Source: a virus
Length of the DNA: 20,040 bases
Reading direction: 5' to 3' (one strand)
IMG/VR virus record: IMGVR_UViG_3300027759_000538
Span: 1-20,040 of that record
Part shown: piece after piece, positions 1-6,753 of the stretch
Layout: every line of letters begins with the position of its first letter
How positions within the stretch are numbered: position 1 is the first letter of the stretch
Notes under the pieces: generated by a model
Told to the model about the DNA's origin: nothing
The model's database searches: none
What the model saw: the letters and a program-made list of their open reading frames with translations, nothing else
Made by a program: the position numbers and the translations under genes

Positions 1-223
1 ACACAAGAGCTATATCTTCTCTCTTTAATTGACCAGATACACCTAAAAAAGCACTTGCAAACGCAGTTTGAGTGGTTGCCAAGTTGGTATCCCAAGGAAA
101 ATCAAGAGCGGAAATAGCACTACCGGAAGATAGAGCTACAAGATCGCCAACTTGAATCGCCTTGTCGGTGGCAACAGGGGCCACCACAGGATTAGTCGCA
201 TTGAAACTGTAAGTAATCGCCAT
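1..223 (-). CDS. Small capsid-associated (decoration-like) protein, 3' end cut by window
   Basis: The reading frame is open from an ATG at 223 to the window edge, giving 74 residues that begin MAITYSFNATNPVVAP and continue with a run of short hydrophobic and small-residue segments (VGDLVALSSGSAIS). An AAGGAG at 233-238 lies 9 bases before this ATG; an ATG at 229 is also in frame but only 3 bases from the AAGGAG, so 223 is preferred. It directly follows the protease-scaffold gene in the leftward head operon, the usual place of head decoration proteins (DUF2190-like) or of a protein just before the major capsid protein. The function is inferred from position and composition; the C-terminus lies outside the window. 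Confidence 0.6.
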   Translation of the reverse strand, partial: MAITYSFNATNPVVAPVATDKAIQVGDLVALSSGSAISALDFPWDTNLATTQTAFASAFLGVSGQLKREDIALV

Positions 224-249
224 AGTCATAGACTCCTTAAATGGATGGC

Positions 250-858
250 TTACTTGCCAAGGACATTTTCTCGAAACTGTTGATAGTTCGACTCGCCTTG
301 GATTGCAGTCGAACTAACTGGCTTAACACTAGCTCTAACAAGAGCAACCTTTTTCCTGTCATCAATCGCTTCTGCCCACATCGTTTCACCGATTGCGGAA
401 AGTTGCTTTACAAAAACAGGGGTTGCCTCTAAATTACTCTCCTTAAGCAAAGAGAATATTTTTTCTTCATTAAGTTTTTCAGATTTCCACTTGCGAAGGT
501 CTTCAAGTTCCTTCAAAGACTCTTCAAGTTCATCTTTATCGTCTTCATCGTCACCAAGATTAGCTTGTGCTGGTGTTCCCGTAGTTTTGCTCATTCCTGT
601 TACATCTGTGGTTTCAGCAGCAACATCGCCACTACCGAGGCCAGTAGCAGCAGCAATAAGGTCAAGAATCATCTTCCCCTTTGCCGAGCCTTCGCCTGGG
701 CCAACGCAAATTTCCATAATTTGCTTAAGCATATCAGAAGACGGTTCTTCCGAAGTCGGTGCAGCAGTTGGTTCTTGTGCGGGTGCAGCATCTGGAACCT
801 CTTCCTTATACATTTCTTTCACAGGGTTTTCTTCAGACATCATTTTATCATTTTTCAT
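250..858 (-). CDS. Scaffold protein from in-frame internal start in the protease gene
   Basis: Codon 157 of the protease-scaffold gene is an ATG at 858 preceded by a perfect AAGGAG (865-870) with a 6-base spacer, a better ribosome binding site than most true starts in this window. Translation from it gives a 202-residue protein starting MKNDKMMSEENPVKEM, exactly the acidic scaffold half without the protease domain. Lambda C/Nu3 and several other phages make a separate scaffold by the same nested in-frame arrangement. The start site is seen directly; production of the shorter protein is inferred. Confidence 0.7.
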   Translation of the reverse strand: MKNDKMMSEENPVKEMYKEEVPDAAPAQEPTAAPTSEEPSSDMLKQIMEICVGPGEGSAKGKMILDLIAAATGLGSGDVAAETTDVTGMSKTTGTPAQANLGDDEDDKDELEESLKELEDLRKWKSEKLNEEKIFSLLKESNLEATPVFVKQLSAIGETMWAEAIDDRKKVALVRASVKPVSSTAIQGESNYQQFRENVLGK

Positions 859-1326
859 TGCAATCTCCTTGGATTCAAAAATTGTGGTGGTGGTTGCAGG
901 GTTTGCAACTAAATCCACCGATCTAACTCTGTCAATTCTTACTACTCTTTCTGTACCATCTTGATCAGGAATTGATTTGCCACTAACAAGGTGGCTAAAT
1001 CCTACATCGCCTAAACCATTGTTTTCAGCAAACCATAAAAATGATTCAATCCCATCAGCATGAGGATTGTATCTGAAGTCTGCATATAACCCTTCGGAGG
1101 TAAAGCGGACATTCTGAAGCCATCCTAGCCTATCAGAAAACAATGGTGCTTCTGTTTTGTGATCTTTGTTTACTGGAGCGTTCTCGTATAGCGGAACTGC
1201 ATCACGAATCGCTTTTGGATCGTAGATTCTGCCATTCATTGAGCTAAATCCAAGGACTTTTACACCGTAAACAATGCACTTGTTTCGGTCTACTACACCT
1301 GGTTTGTTTTCAATAACGGCATTCAT
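250..1326 (-). CDS. Prohead protease with C-terminal scaffold domain
   Basis: A 358-residue protein with two parts. Residues 1-155 look like a phage prohead maturation protease of the His-Ser (herpesvirus assemblin-like) class: His56 in VNKDHKTE, Ser111 in DVGFSHLVSG, and the strand RVRSVDLVANPATTTTIFE at 133-151, which closes this domain in many phage proteases. Residues 157-358 are acidic and proline/alanine-rich, with a charged helix that is probably a coiled coil at about 265-292, as expected of an internal scaffold that is digested during head maturation. It lies between portal and capsid-associated genes. The ATG at 1326 is 39 bases after the portal stop. Assignment of catalytic residues comes from motif position only; no third catalytic residue is named. 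Confidence 0.85.
   Translation of the reverse strand: MNAVIENKPGVVDRNKCIVYGVKVLGFSSMNGRIYDPKAIRDAVPLYENAPVNKDHKTEAPLFSDRLGWLQNVRFTSEGLYADFRYNPHADGIESFLWFAENNGLGDVGFSHLVSGKSIPDQDGTERVVRIDRVRSVDLVANPATTTTIFESKEIAMKNDKMMSEENPVKEMYKEEVPDAAPAQEPTAAPTSEEPSSDMLKQIMEICVGPGEGSAKGKMILDLIAAATGLGSGDVAAETTDVTGMSKTTGTPAQANLGDDEDDKDELEESLKELEDLRKWKSEKLNEEKIFSLLKESNLEATPVFVKQLSAIGETMWAEAIDDRKKVALVRASVKPVSSTAIQGESNYQQFRENVLGK
865..870 (-). promoter_or_regulatory. Internal ribosome binding site AAGGAG for the nested scaffold start
   Basis: Perfect AAGGAG on the minus strand, 6 bases before the in-frame ATG at 858, inside the coding region at the border between the protease domain and the acidic scaffold domain. 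Its placement at the domain border makes a chance occurrence less likely. Confidence 0.7.
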
Positions 1327-1365
1327 AGTATGATATTACAGTCCATCGTCTAGTGTTGTCAACAA

Positions 1366-3270
1366 TTATCCTGTTACAGTTGATATATTTGGTGATTTTG
1401 CTGCGGGAAGGTTTGGCGGGCCTTCAGGCTTATCAAGTTTTTCTGGTGAAGAACTTGACACAGGCTGAACAGGTTCGGGGATCTTAATTACTACATCACG
1501 GAACATTAAATTAATGATCTCAGGTGTGATCGCAGGGAACGAAGCTCTTGCTATCGCCTTGCCACTTTCCATTGGAATCTCACCGATAGAGCATCGATGA
1601 ATAATATCGACAAGGTTAGCAATTTGGGCACCATTGAGAGCGGAGTCTTGAACTTGATCGCCACCACCGATTCCTTGCGTAGCACTTCCAGACTCAATCC
1701 TTGATGAAGGATTCATCGGATCAATTTCGGTAGCACCCTTCTTTTCATCTACAATTGGTTTTATGAAGTTTGATGCTTCGGTATCGTTATCCAATCCAAG
1801 TTCAGCCCGAATCGTCTGAATCGACTTCACACCCATTGAATGGTACACATTGTTCATCTCAGCTTCTTTCTGATGCTCTCTTGATTGAAGAGAATACGCT
1901 TCAGAAGTGATCTTAATGTTCTTAAGTATTTCCTTGGGGATGATACCGTGTTCGGATGCGAGGTGGATCTGTGACCAAGCTAAAGACTTGTTTGGCTCGA
2001 ATCGACATTCGGCCAAGGATCTTCCAACAATCCCTTGCCATCGCTCAAAAGTTCGCCTTGCTGGAGCTTCCGCAATGAGTGCTGAAGAGTAGTTATTATT
2101 GCTTGCGTCACCGGACATGAGTGTTTCGCTGATTCCAAAGCGTGTTGCAAGGGATCGTAGGTTAGCCTGCAAAACTTGGATAAGCCCTGCTGCATCGACA
2201 TTTGCCCCTGGGAATTCGTAGTCAATGTTCGCTGGTGCGGTAATGATCGATCCATAGCCAAACCTCTCCAATCCAATACTTTGCGTTGCACCAAGATTAT
2301 TGCTGCCACCGAGCGTAGCATCAATCTGTGAGTCAACTAAGCTTGCCATTGAGTCAGGTGCAACATTGTTTACCTTCCTGATCATCGCTATCTTTGCCCT
2401 GGCTTTCGCCATTGTGACTGTAGAAGCAAGAATATCCTCGCAATTGGTCAAATTTTGGAACACAGGGTAGAATGTAGTCAATCCACGCTTTGCATTCGCA
2501 TTTGTGCCAATTTTGATGTGTATGATTTCTTCCGCAGGGATAAATGTAGGTTCTCTAGTAACAGTAGGTTTCAAAATTACCTGATATCCAAGAACCGAAT
2601 TAATATCATCCTCTTCCACAATGATCCCAAATGAGTCTTTTGGCGACCCAATGTCTGTAGCATACCCTCTGACCAATTCTGGCTCAATAAAGCGAATTAC
2701 GAGCATCCCATTAGCCTGTGGGAACTTTCTTAAGAACACCTCTCCATCGACATGAAGGCGGTACACAATTTCGTTTTCGACATCCACCATATTGTTGTAT
2801 TCACGAAAGATATCTAAAGAAGCTTGACACCTCTTCAATAGGTCTTCCGGTACTGGGTTCTTTAGATCGATTGAAGCAACCCGCCATTTAAATCCAGCAG
2901 ACCCAACAACAAATGACTGAAAACATTGCACAAGTCCATGAGCAAACTCATTAGTCGCAAATACGAATCTAGCTCTATCCCTGATGCTCTTTAACTGCCA
3001 CCAAGACAGATAGATCGGAAGCTGCTCACCTGACAGGTAATTGTCTCTAACCGCTAATTGTGCGGGATTTACCCAGCCACCCATTCCCGCATTAGGAAAC
3101 TGAAACGCACCATACTCACTTGGATCGTTCCAAAACGGCCCCCAACCAGTTTGATAACTTCCTGTGTCATACGAAATAGACTCCGTAATCGGTTTTCCCG
3201 ATCTTGAAGCCTTTGTAGCCTTTGGCGAGGAAGGCGGAGTCGTTTTCGGTGACGGTTTTTTCTTTGCCAT
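1366..3270 (-). CDS. Phage portal protein
   Basis: A 634-residue protein. The N-terminus is basic and Pro/Ser/Thr-rich (about residues 1-30), followed by an aromatic-rich segment and a long domain with portal-like sections: RDRARFVFATNEFAHGLVQ, a strand-rich clip/wing section ending VIRFIEPELVRG, EEIIHIKIGTNANAKRGLT, and a stem/crown helix containing TRFGISETLMSGDASNNN. The length and this order of segments fit the lambda B/HK97-type portal superfamily. The portal is the dodecameric ring at the capsid vertex through which DNA is packaged. Its position directly before the protease-scaffold gene supports the call. The tail is rich in Pro and Ser. Its ribosome binding site is weak (AGGT). No terminase gene precedes it, which is unusual for this cluster. 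Confidence 0.88.
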   Translation of the reverse strand: MAKKKPSPKTTPPSSPKATKASRSGKPITESISYDTGSYQTGWGPFWNDPSEYGAFQFPNAGMGGWVNPAQLAVRDNYLSGEQLPIYLSWWQLKSIRDRARFVFATNEFAHGLVQCFQSFVVGSAGFKWRVASIDLKNPVPEDLLKRCQASLDIFREYNNMVDVENEIVYRLHVDGEVFLRKFPQANGMLVIRFIEPELVRGYATDIGSPKDSFGIIVEEDDINSVLGYQVILKPTVTREPTFIPAEEIIHIKIGTNANAKRGLTTFYPVFQNLTNCEDILASTVTMAKARAKIAMIRKVNNVAPDSMASLVDSQIDATLGGSNNLGATQSIGLERFGYGSIITAPANIDYEFPGANVDAAGLIQVLQANLRSLATRFGISETLMSGDASNNNYSSALIAEAPARRTFERWQGIVGRSLAECRFEPNKSLAWSQIHLASEHGIIPKEILKNIKITSEAYSLQSREHQKEAEMNNVYHSMGVKSIQTIRAELGLDNDTEASNFIKPIVDEKKGATEIDPMNPSSRIESGSATQGIGGGDQVQDSALNGAQIANLVDIIHRCSIGEIPMESGKAIARASFPAITPEIINLMFRDVVIKIPEPVQPVSSSSPEKLDKPEGPPNLPAAKSPNISTVTG

Positions 3271-3288
3271 TTTTTGGTGACCTAATGG

Positions 3289-3588
3289 TTAACTGTTTAA
3301 GGTCACAAATCCACTTAAAGTTCCAGTAACATTTCCAGTTACTGTAAGTTTTATTCCAGCCGTACTTATTAACATACCATTACCCTGCACAGCACAAAAA
3401 AGAGTCTGGTACTGCGGAATATGAATTTTACCTGACATTGCAGTCGTTCCGTCAGCCTTAAAAAACTGAATAGTGCAATCTCCATCTGGTTGCAAAACAA
3501 ATCCGTGGATATGGCCCGAACCACTAGCAATGATCGTTGTTGTGCCTGGAATGGTTTGCGAAATTGGCATTGAGCTATCTGCTGGCAT
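3289..3588 (-). CDS. Hypothetical beta-rich protein, first gene of the head operon
   Basis: 99 residues, rich in Gly, Thr, Ser and Ile, with alternating hydrophobic strands (TTTIIASGSGHIHGFVLQPD; GIKLTVTGNVTGTLSGFVTL). It lacks signal peptide and membrane features. A GGAGG ribosome binding site lies 6 bases before the ATG at 3588, so this frame is preferred over the overlapping alternative. It ends 18 bases before the portal start and is probably co-transcribed with it. The composition suggests a small beta-sandwich, perhaps a head-associated or fibre-like protein, but no family was recognised. Confidence 0.7.
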   Translation of the reverse strand: MPADSSMPISQTIPGTTTIIASGSGHIHGFVLQPDGDCTIQFFKADGTTAMSGKIHIPQYQTLFCAVQGNGMLISTAGIKLTVTGNVTGTLSGFVTLNS

Positions 3589-3613
3589 ATAAACCTCCGG
3601 TTAAGATTTACAC

Positions 3614-3641
3614 ATTGTATTGGTTTACTTGGAAAATGCAA
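3614..3641 (-). promoter_or_regulatory. Candidate promoter for the leftward head operon
   Basis: On the minus strand a TACAAT (-10-like, 3614-3619) follows TTGCAT (weak -35-like, 3636-3641) after a 16-base spacer, about 25 bases before the start codon at 3588. The -10 is good and the -35 is poor. Phage late promoters often need an activator, so this may be only the host-polymerase core of the site. Confidence 0.4.
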
Positions 3642-3748
3642 GAGAAAATCGTTTTGACGATTTGGGAAAAATAGAAAAATTTTTTGGATGCACTTTCAAA
3701 TTCGACAAAATGAAACTTGACGGTTCTAAAAAAAAGTCTCTGAGTTTA

Positions 3749-3764
3749 GGGTGGGGTGGGGGGG
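3749..3764 (+). other. G-tract cluster, potential G-quadruplex
   Basis: GGGTGGGGTGGGGGGG can be read as four runs of three G joined by single-base loops, the most favourable G-quadruplex pattern. It is striking because the surroundings are very AT-rich. On the minus strand it is a C tract about 160 bases upstream of the head operon start. Confidence 0.55.
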
Positions 3765-3870
3765 CTAAAACCAGGCCTGGATTATTAATAGGATAAACAA
3801 CTCTATATAACATATCATACAATATATTTATAGAATAAACATATTAGCAGTTACACTATCTTAATTAATT

Positions 3871-3953
3871 AAGATAAAGTTTATCTTTAATATATTATGA
3901 ATGATAATAGTGGATAAAGTTTATCTTTATTATTTAAGATAAACTTTATACTT
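3871..3953. repeat. Three GATAAA(G/C)TTTATC-type palindromes, operator-like
   Basis: Copy 1 (3871-3887) is AAGATAAAGTTTATCTT, with perfect 8-bp arms around one central base. Copy 2 (3913-3925) has perfect 6-bp arms and shares 17 bases in direct orientation with copy 1 (3873-3889 and 3913-3929). Copy 3 (3936-3953) is the complement-centred form with one inserted base. Centres are 40 and 25 bases apart. Repeated short palindromes of this kind are typical binding sites for a dimeric repressor or replication initiator. Which protein binds is unknown; the window also encodes a ribbon-helix-helix protein and two HTH-like proteins. Confidence 0.6.
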
Positions 3954-4247
3954 AATAATTTATATGTTAGAATGTATTAAATAGAGGGATAGTTTTTTTA
4001 TTATATATATATCTATATATATAAAATATATATATAATTATATAAGTAATATATAAGACTTTAAGGATATCATATCCCCCTAACACACCCATAATCCTTT
4101 ACCATAATCTTTTATGAAATAGAATCTTTTTATTCCCCCGATAGATACCACGGGAACTAATTTATTTCATTTTTTCCTTGTCGTAAAATAGATTAAAATA
4201 GCAATTATTTTAAAAAGTTTTAAGTGCTTATATCATAAGGGTTTACA

Positions 4248-4287
4248 GCAATATACTTAAAATATTATGGATTATTTAGTATATTGC
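4248..4287. repeat. Perfect 10-bp inverted repeat with 20-base loop
   Basis: GCAATATACT at 4248-4257 is the exact reverse complement of AGTATATTGC at 4278-4287. It lies about 100 bases before the first rightward gene. No T tract follows, so it is not a standard terminator. It may be an operator pair or an mRNA leader hairpin. Confidence 0.5.
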
Positions 4288-4327
4288 CATTGTGTTTTAG
4301 TCGATAATATGCATAATTACATTATTA

Positions 4328-4350
4328 TTACTGATTAATGTAATCAGTAA
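4328..4350. promoter_or_regulatory. 23-bp hyphenated palindrome upstream of the early block, operator-like
   Basis: TTACTGATTA (4328-4337) and TAATCAGTAA (4341-4350) are perfect reverse complements around ATG, 33 bases before the first rightward start codon. A competing pairing exists: ATTACATTA (4316-4324) with TAATGTAAT (4336-4344), so the two hairpins cannot form together in RNA. The site could be a repressor operator for the rightward genes or part of a leader switch. Confidence 0.55.
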
Positions 4351-4383
4351 AAAGTAGTAGTAAATAACAGTAAGGGCAAAAAT

Positions 4384-4524
4384 ATGGAAGAGTTTATAGA
4401 AAACCTAATGAAATTTTGGACGATTAATCAAGATAATCAGCTTGAATTATCATTAGTAAAAATGATCGAATCTTGGGATTTAAGCGAACTGGAAACAATT
4501 TTAACCACTAATAAAGGGGTATAG
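4384..4524 (+). CDS. Small hypothetical protein (46 aa), first gene of the rightward block
   Basis: The frame ATG (4384) to TAG (4522-4524) encodes 46 residues, beginning MEEFIENLMKFW and ending TNKGV. It is acidic, probably helical, with no recognised motif. AAGGG lies 8 bases before the start, and its 3' end carries the AAAGGGG used by the next gene 3 bases downstream, so the two are probably translated together. It sits just after the 23-bp palindrome and may be controlled by it. The good ribosome binding site and tight spacing support a real gene. Confidence 0.6.
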   Translation: MEEFIENLMKFWTINQDNQLELSLVKMIESWDLSELETILTTNKGV

Positions 4525-4527
4525 GCA

Positions 4528-4743
4528 ATGAAAAGATATAAGAATAAAATGGTAGGCAATTACATGGTATTAGAGTGTATAGGTCATACACAAGTATACG
4601 ATACCAAAACCGACAAGCTTGTTTTCATAGTTGATGATGTTAAAGGGCATTTTATATCAGCTATTAAGAGGGCAAAATTGCACCAAATATTAGGTGCAAT
4701 GATAGAAATAAATGACAATCAAGGGATTATCAGTAATAACTAA
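4528..4743 (+). CDS. Hypothetical protein (71 aa)
   Basis: A small protein beginning MKRYKNKMVGNYMVLE, with alternating hydrophobic residues in the first half (VYDTKTDKLVFIVDD) and a helical second half (SAIKRAKLHQILGAMIE). The ATG follows an AAAGGGG placed in the end of the preceding small gene. No domain was recognised and no membrane segment is present. The size and position fit phage early genes that modify host functions, but nothing in the sequence points to a specific role. Confidence 0.65.
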   Translation: MKRYKNKMVGNYMVLECIGHTQVYDTKTDKLVFIVDDVKGHFISAIKRAKLHQILGAMIEINDNQGIISNN

Positions 4744-4804
4744 TATTGTTTATTAGTTATGTTTTTCGGTATGTTTTTTCACTATTTTTATAAAGGGTTT
4801 AATA

Positions 4805-5641
4805 ATGAATACTAAGAATAAATCAGCTAAGAATCAATCAGCTAAGAATCAACTACTTGTAAACTTTGAAGGAAACATAGTCAAAGTAGGTTCGCTACTT
4901 AGTACTAATATGAAGTTATTAAAGGATAAAATTAACGGATATGATATTAGAGGTATACAAATTGCACCCGCTAACATAGGCGGGTTTAATGTTTGCCCTA
5001 GTGCAAGCGAAGGATGCAAAAAGGCTTGCATATATTCTTCGGGTCGTGGTCGTTTCACTAAGACACAAATTGCAAGAATAAAACGCAAGTTATTGTTTTT
5101 TCAATATACGAATACTTTCAAAGTACAATTAATTAAAGAAATAACTTCATTCGTTAAAAGATGTATAAAAAACAATGTAAAGCCCGCTATTCGTTTGAAT
5201 GTTTTTAGTGATCTTCCCTATGAAAAAATATTCCCCGAATTGTTTACAATGTTTCCTAATATACAATTCTATGACTACACTAAAATCAAGTCTAGACTCG
5301 ATAAGTCTAAACTACCATCGAATTACCATCTTACATATTCACGAAGTGAAAATACTAGTGATAACGAAGTAATGGAAATCATCTCGAGCGGGTTTAATGT
5401 TGCTATACCATTCAATAGCAAGAAACACGAATTGCCAAAAACATTCTTAGGTATACCTGTTCTTGATGGTGATCTTAGTGATATACGCTTTTTGGACGCT
5501 AGCGGGTCGATAGTTGGATTATCTGTTAAAGGTGATAACAAAGTTAAGAATAGCTTGAATAATGGTTTTATAGTCGATGTGAATAGTCGACAAGTTATTG
5601 AAAATAAACCTAGGTTTATTATTTCGTTAACGATGGCTTAA
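4805..5641 (+). CDS. GP88-like phage protein with conserved Cys cluster
   Basis: 278 residues. Residues 50-84 carry the hallmark of the phage 'gene product 88' family: a segment reading IQIAPANIGGFNVCP, then Cys64, Cys71 and Cys75 in CPSASEGCKKAC, then the GRGRF turn. Further on, RLNVFSDLPYEKIFP (about 125-140) resembles a conserved segment of the same family. The biochemical function of the family is unknown; the three cysteines suggest a metal or iron-sulfur site, which is inference. The N-terminus has two tandem copies of the 15-bp unit AATCAGCTAAGAATC (4821-4850), which encode the repeated NQSAK. The ribosome binding site AAAGGG lies before the ATG. Family assignment is from memory of the motif. 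Confidence 0.7.
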   Translation: MNTKNKSAKNQSAKNQLLVNFEGNIVKVGSLLSTNMKLLKDKINGYDIRGIQIAPANIGGFNVCPSASEGCKKACIYSSGRGRFTKTQIARIKRKLLFFQYTNTFKVQLIKEITSFVKRCIKNNVKPAIRLNVFSDLPYEKIFPELFTMFPNIQFYDYTKIKSRLDKSKLPSNYHLTYSRSENTSDNEVMEIISSGFNVAIPFNSKKHELPKTFLGIPVLDGDLSDIRFLDASGSIVGLSVKGDNKVKNSLNNGFIVDVNSRQVIENKPRFIISLTMA

Positions 5642-5706
5642 AGTGTTTCCAGTTCATTTTTTTCCCTGTTTTTTCCCTGTTTTTTAACCTTATTGGAGTT
5701 CATTCA
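5642..5706 (+). repeat. Gene-junction module with 11-bp tandem repeat
   Basis: After the stop codon comes TGTTTCCAGTTC (5644-5655), then two copies of TTTTTTCCCTG (5658-5668, 5669-5679), then AACCTTATTGGAGTT and the next ATG. The same TGTTTCCAGTTC followed by a different pyrimidine-rich tandem repeat and a TTTGGAGT leader occurs at 6282-6364, so the two junctions are related copies. Confidence 0.65.
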
Positions 5707-5907
5707 ATGATATCGACTATCAAGCTTACAATCTTATTAAATGGTTATAAAATCGGTGTTTTAGAAATACCTCAAAGTATAGCCAACGAATATACACCAT
5801 GGATAGATACACTGGTACGATTGAATGAAATACCTATTTATTATTCTACTATCACGAAAAAGGTTATTGAAAATAATCCACTAGTTAGACTTGTTTATGT
5901 CGACTAA
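5707..5907 (+). CDS. Hypothetical protein (66 aa)
   Basis: A small protein with hydrophobic strands (TIKLTILLNGYKIGVLEIP) followed by a helix (ANEYTPWIDTLVRL) and a strand (IPIYYSTITKKV). No domain was recognised. The ATG at 5707 is preceded by TTGGAG with an 8-base spacer, in the leader sequence shared with the 6031 and 6365 genes. The even hydrophobic pattern without long apolar runs suggests a small soluble alpha/beta protein. Confidence 0.6.
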   Translation: MISTIKLTILLNGYKIGVLEIPQSIANEYTPWIDTLVRLNEIPIYYSTITKKVIENNPLVRLVYVD

Positions 5908-5932
5908 ATAAACCCTATTAAACCTTATTTAA

Positions 5933-5974
5933 TGCCATGCCATGCTATCTATTAAGATAGTGTGGCTTAAGGCA
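5933..5974 (+). other. Intergenic stem-loop
   Basis: CTATCT (5945-5950) pairs with AGATAG (5955-5960) around ATTA, GCCA (5939-5942) pairs with TGGC (5963-5966) across a TG/TG internal loop, and TGCC (5933-5936) can pair with GGCA (5971-5974). No T run follows, so it is more likely an mRNA processing or leader structure than a terminator. It lies in the gap before the 6031 gene. Confidence 0.45.
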
Positions 5975-6030
5975 ATAGAAGCATTATTTCAATGCTTAGA
6001 ATCGGTTTAACCTTATTTGGAGTCTCGAGC

Positions 6031-6279
6031 ATGGATAATATCACGCATGAAATAAAACCTAATCAGGTTATTGAACTTGAATATTTTAACCCCGAACTTG
6101 ACGGGTTAAATAACCTTACAATCAAGGTAACCAATGATATGGTAACGATAATAGCTTATGACGATGAGGCAAATGAAATCCTAATTAAAGCCTTACCATT
6201 TTACCAGCTATTAGAATCAGCTACTGATATATTCAACGCCAAAAAAACAGTATTTAAAAAGCTATTTAATCGAGATTAA
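6031..6279 (+). CDS. Hypothetical acidic protein (82 aa)
   Basis: The start is placed at ATG 6031 because TTTGGAGT lies 8 bases before it, in the leader motif shared with neighbouring genes; an upstream ATG at 5992 in frame has no such site and would read through that leader. The protein begins MDNITHEIKPNQVIELEY and is acidic, with strand-like alternation (LTIKVTNDMVTIIAYDDE) and a C-terminal helix ending in basic residues (KKTVFKKLFNRD). No domain was recognised. Confidence 0.6.
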   Translation: MDNITHEIKPNQVIELEYFNPELDGLNNLTIKVTNDMVTIIAYDDEANEILIKALPFYQLLESATDIFNAKKTVFKKLFNRD

Positions 6280-6281
6280 AT

Positions 6282-6364
6282 TGTTTCCAGTTCGTTTCCT
6301 TACCTTGTTTCCTTACCTTGTTTCCTTACCTTGTTTCCTTACCTATTTTTTTGGAGTATTTTCA
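6282..6364 (+). repeat. Gene-junction module with four 13-bp tandem repeats
   Basis: TGTTTCCAGTTC (6282-6293) is followed by three perfect copies of TTTCCTTACCTTG (6295-6307, 6308-6320, 6321-6333), a fourth shortened copy (6334-6345), and the TTTTTTTGGAGT leader of the next gene. An open frame through this repeat would add an artificial hydrophobic N-terminus to that gene. It is the sister of the module at 5642-5706. Confidence 0.7.
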
Positions 6365-6598
6365 ATGGCATGGAGTCCTTACAAAGATAGAATCATTAAT
6401 TATGTGGAGAACAACCAAGGTTGTTCAAAGTGGGATATCGCTTCCCTATGCACTAAATCATGTTTAAGAAATCCTAGTAAGCAATATTACATAGTGAATA
6501 CTGCTTTGCGTAATGGATGGATAGAAGGTTATTTCTCTTCAGGTCGATGGCATTTATTCACACCTGAAGCATTCATGCTAATAGATGAACCTAGCTGA
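6365..6598 (+). CDS. Small winged-helix-like protein (77 aa)
   Basis: The start is set at ATG 6365 after TTTGGAGT; the frame is open further upstream but only through the tandem repeat. The protein begins MAWSPYKDRIINYVENN. Helix (KDRIINYVENNQGCSKWDIA), second helix (QYYIVNTALRNGWIEGYF) and a short hairpin (SSGRWHLFTPEAF) follow the plan of a small winged helix-turn-helix in which the recognition helix is followed by a wing. A DNA-binding role as an early regulator is therefore likely but is inferred from pattern only. It ends shortly before the hairpin at 6621. Confidence 0.6.
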   Translation: MAWSPYKDRIINYVENNQGCSKWDIASLCTKSCLRNPSKQYYIVNTALRNGWIEGYFSSGRWHLFTPEAFMLIDEPS

Positions 6599-6620
6599 TC
6601 AGCTAACCCCTATTTTCAAC

Positions 6621-6659
6621 GACCTAGGGGGCGAAATCCCTAGGTCAAAAAATTTTTTT
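6621..6659 (+). terminator. Perfect 9-bp hairpin followed by A6T7, terminator-like
   Basis: GACCTAGGG (6621-6629) pairs with CCCTAGGTC (6638-6646) around an 8-base loop, followed by six A and seven T. The T run is separated from the stem by the A run, so termination may be partial. It belongs to a set of related junction hairpins (see 7023 and 8867). A second inverted repeat, TTTTTTTGCC with GGCAAAAAAA, follows directly at 6653-6690. Confidence 0.5.
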
Positions 6660-6753
6660 GCCGATCAACCTGGAGAATCAGGCAAAAAAAAATTCACCGC
6701 CTTGTTTCTTTGTGTGTTCCGATTTTTATCACTTTTTTAAAGGATGTGTACCA

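Larger units (their letters stand above)
3642..4383. other. AT-rich control region between divergent gene blocks (candidate operator/origin)
   Basis: About 740 bases with no convincing gene separate the leftward head operon from the rightward early block. It contains, in order: a G-tract cluster (3749-3764), the palindrome CCAGGCCTGG (3771-3780), three related GATAAA-type palindromes (3871-3953), long alternating TA tracts (about 4000-4055), a 10-bp inverted repeat with a 20-base loop (4248-4287) and a 23-bp hyphenated palindrome (4328-4350). Repeats together with unusually AT-rich DNA between divergent operons are typical of a phage switch region or replication origin. Which of these it is cannot be told from sequence alone. 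Confidence 0.6.

Noticed and set aside
491-964. 157-aa plus-strand frame rich in serine opposite the protease-scaffold gene
   Set aside because: The Ser runs are the complement of the Glu/Asp/Leu-rich scaffold codons; no ribosome binding site; antisense to a well-supported gene.
1980-2336. 118-aa minus-strand frame inside the portal gene
   Set aside because: Alternative frame of the portal with no ribosome binding site and no recognisable features.
3369-3641. 90-aa minus-strand frame overlapping the 99-aa gene
   Set aside because: Its start has no ribosome binding site and lies over the candidate promoter; the 99-aa frame has GGAGG at proper spacing.
3625-3822. 65-aa minus-strand frame ending in the promoter region
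   Set aside because: Low-complexity composition, no ribosome binding site and overlap with the G-tract cluster and promoter.
3990-4060. CRISPR-like or microsatellite array in the TA-rich tract
   Set aside because: Simple alternating TA sequence without spacer-repeat periodicity; treated as part of the AT-rich control region.
6281-6364. 28-residue hydrophobic N-terminal extension of the winged-helix-like gene, resembling a signal or membrane segment
   Set aside because: It is a translation of the 13-bp tandem repeat; the TTTGGAGT leader is placed for ATG 6365.
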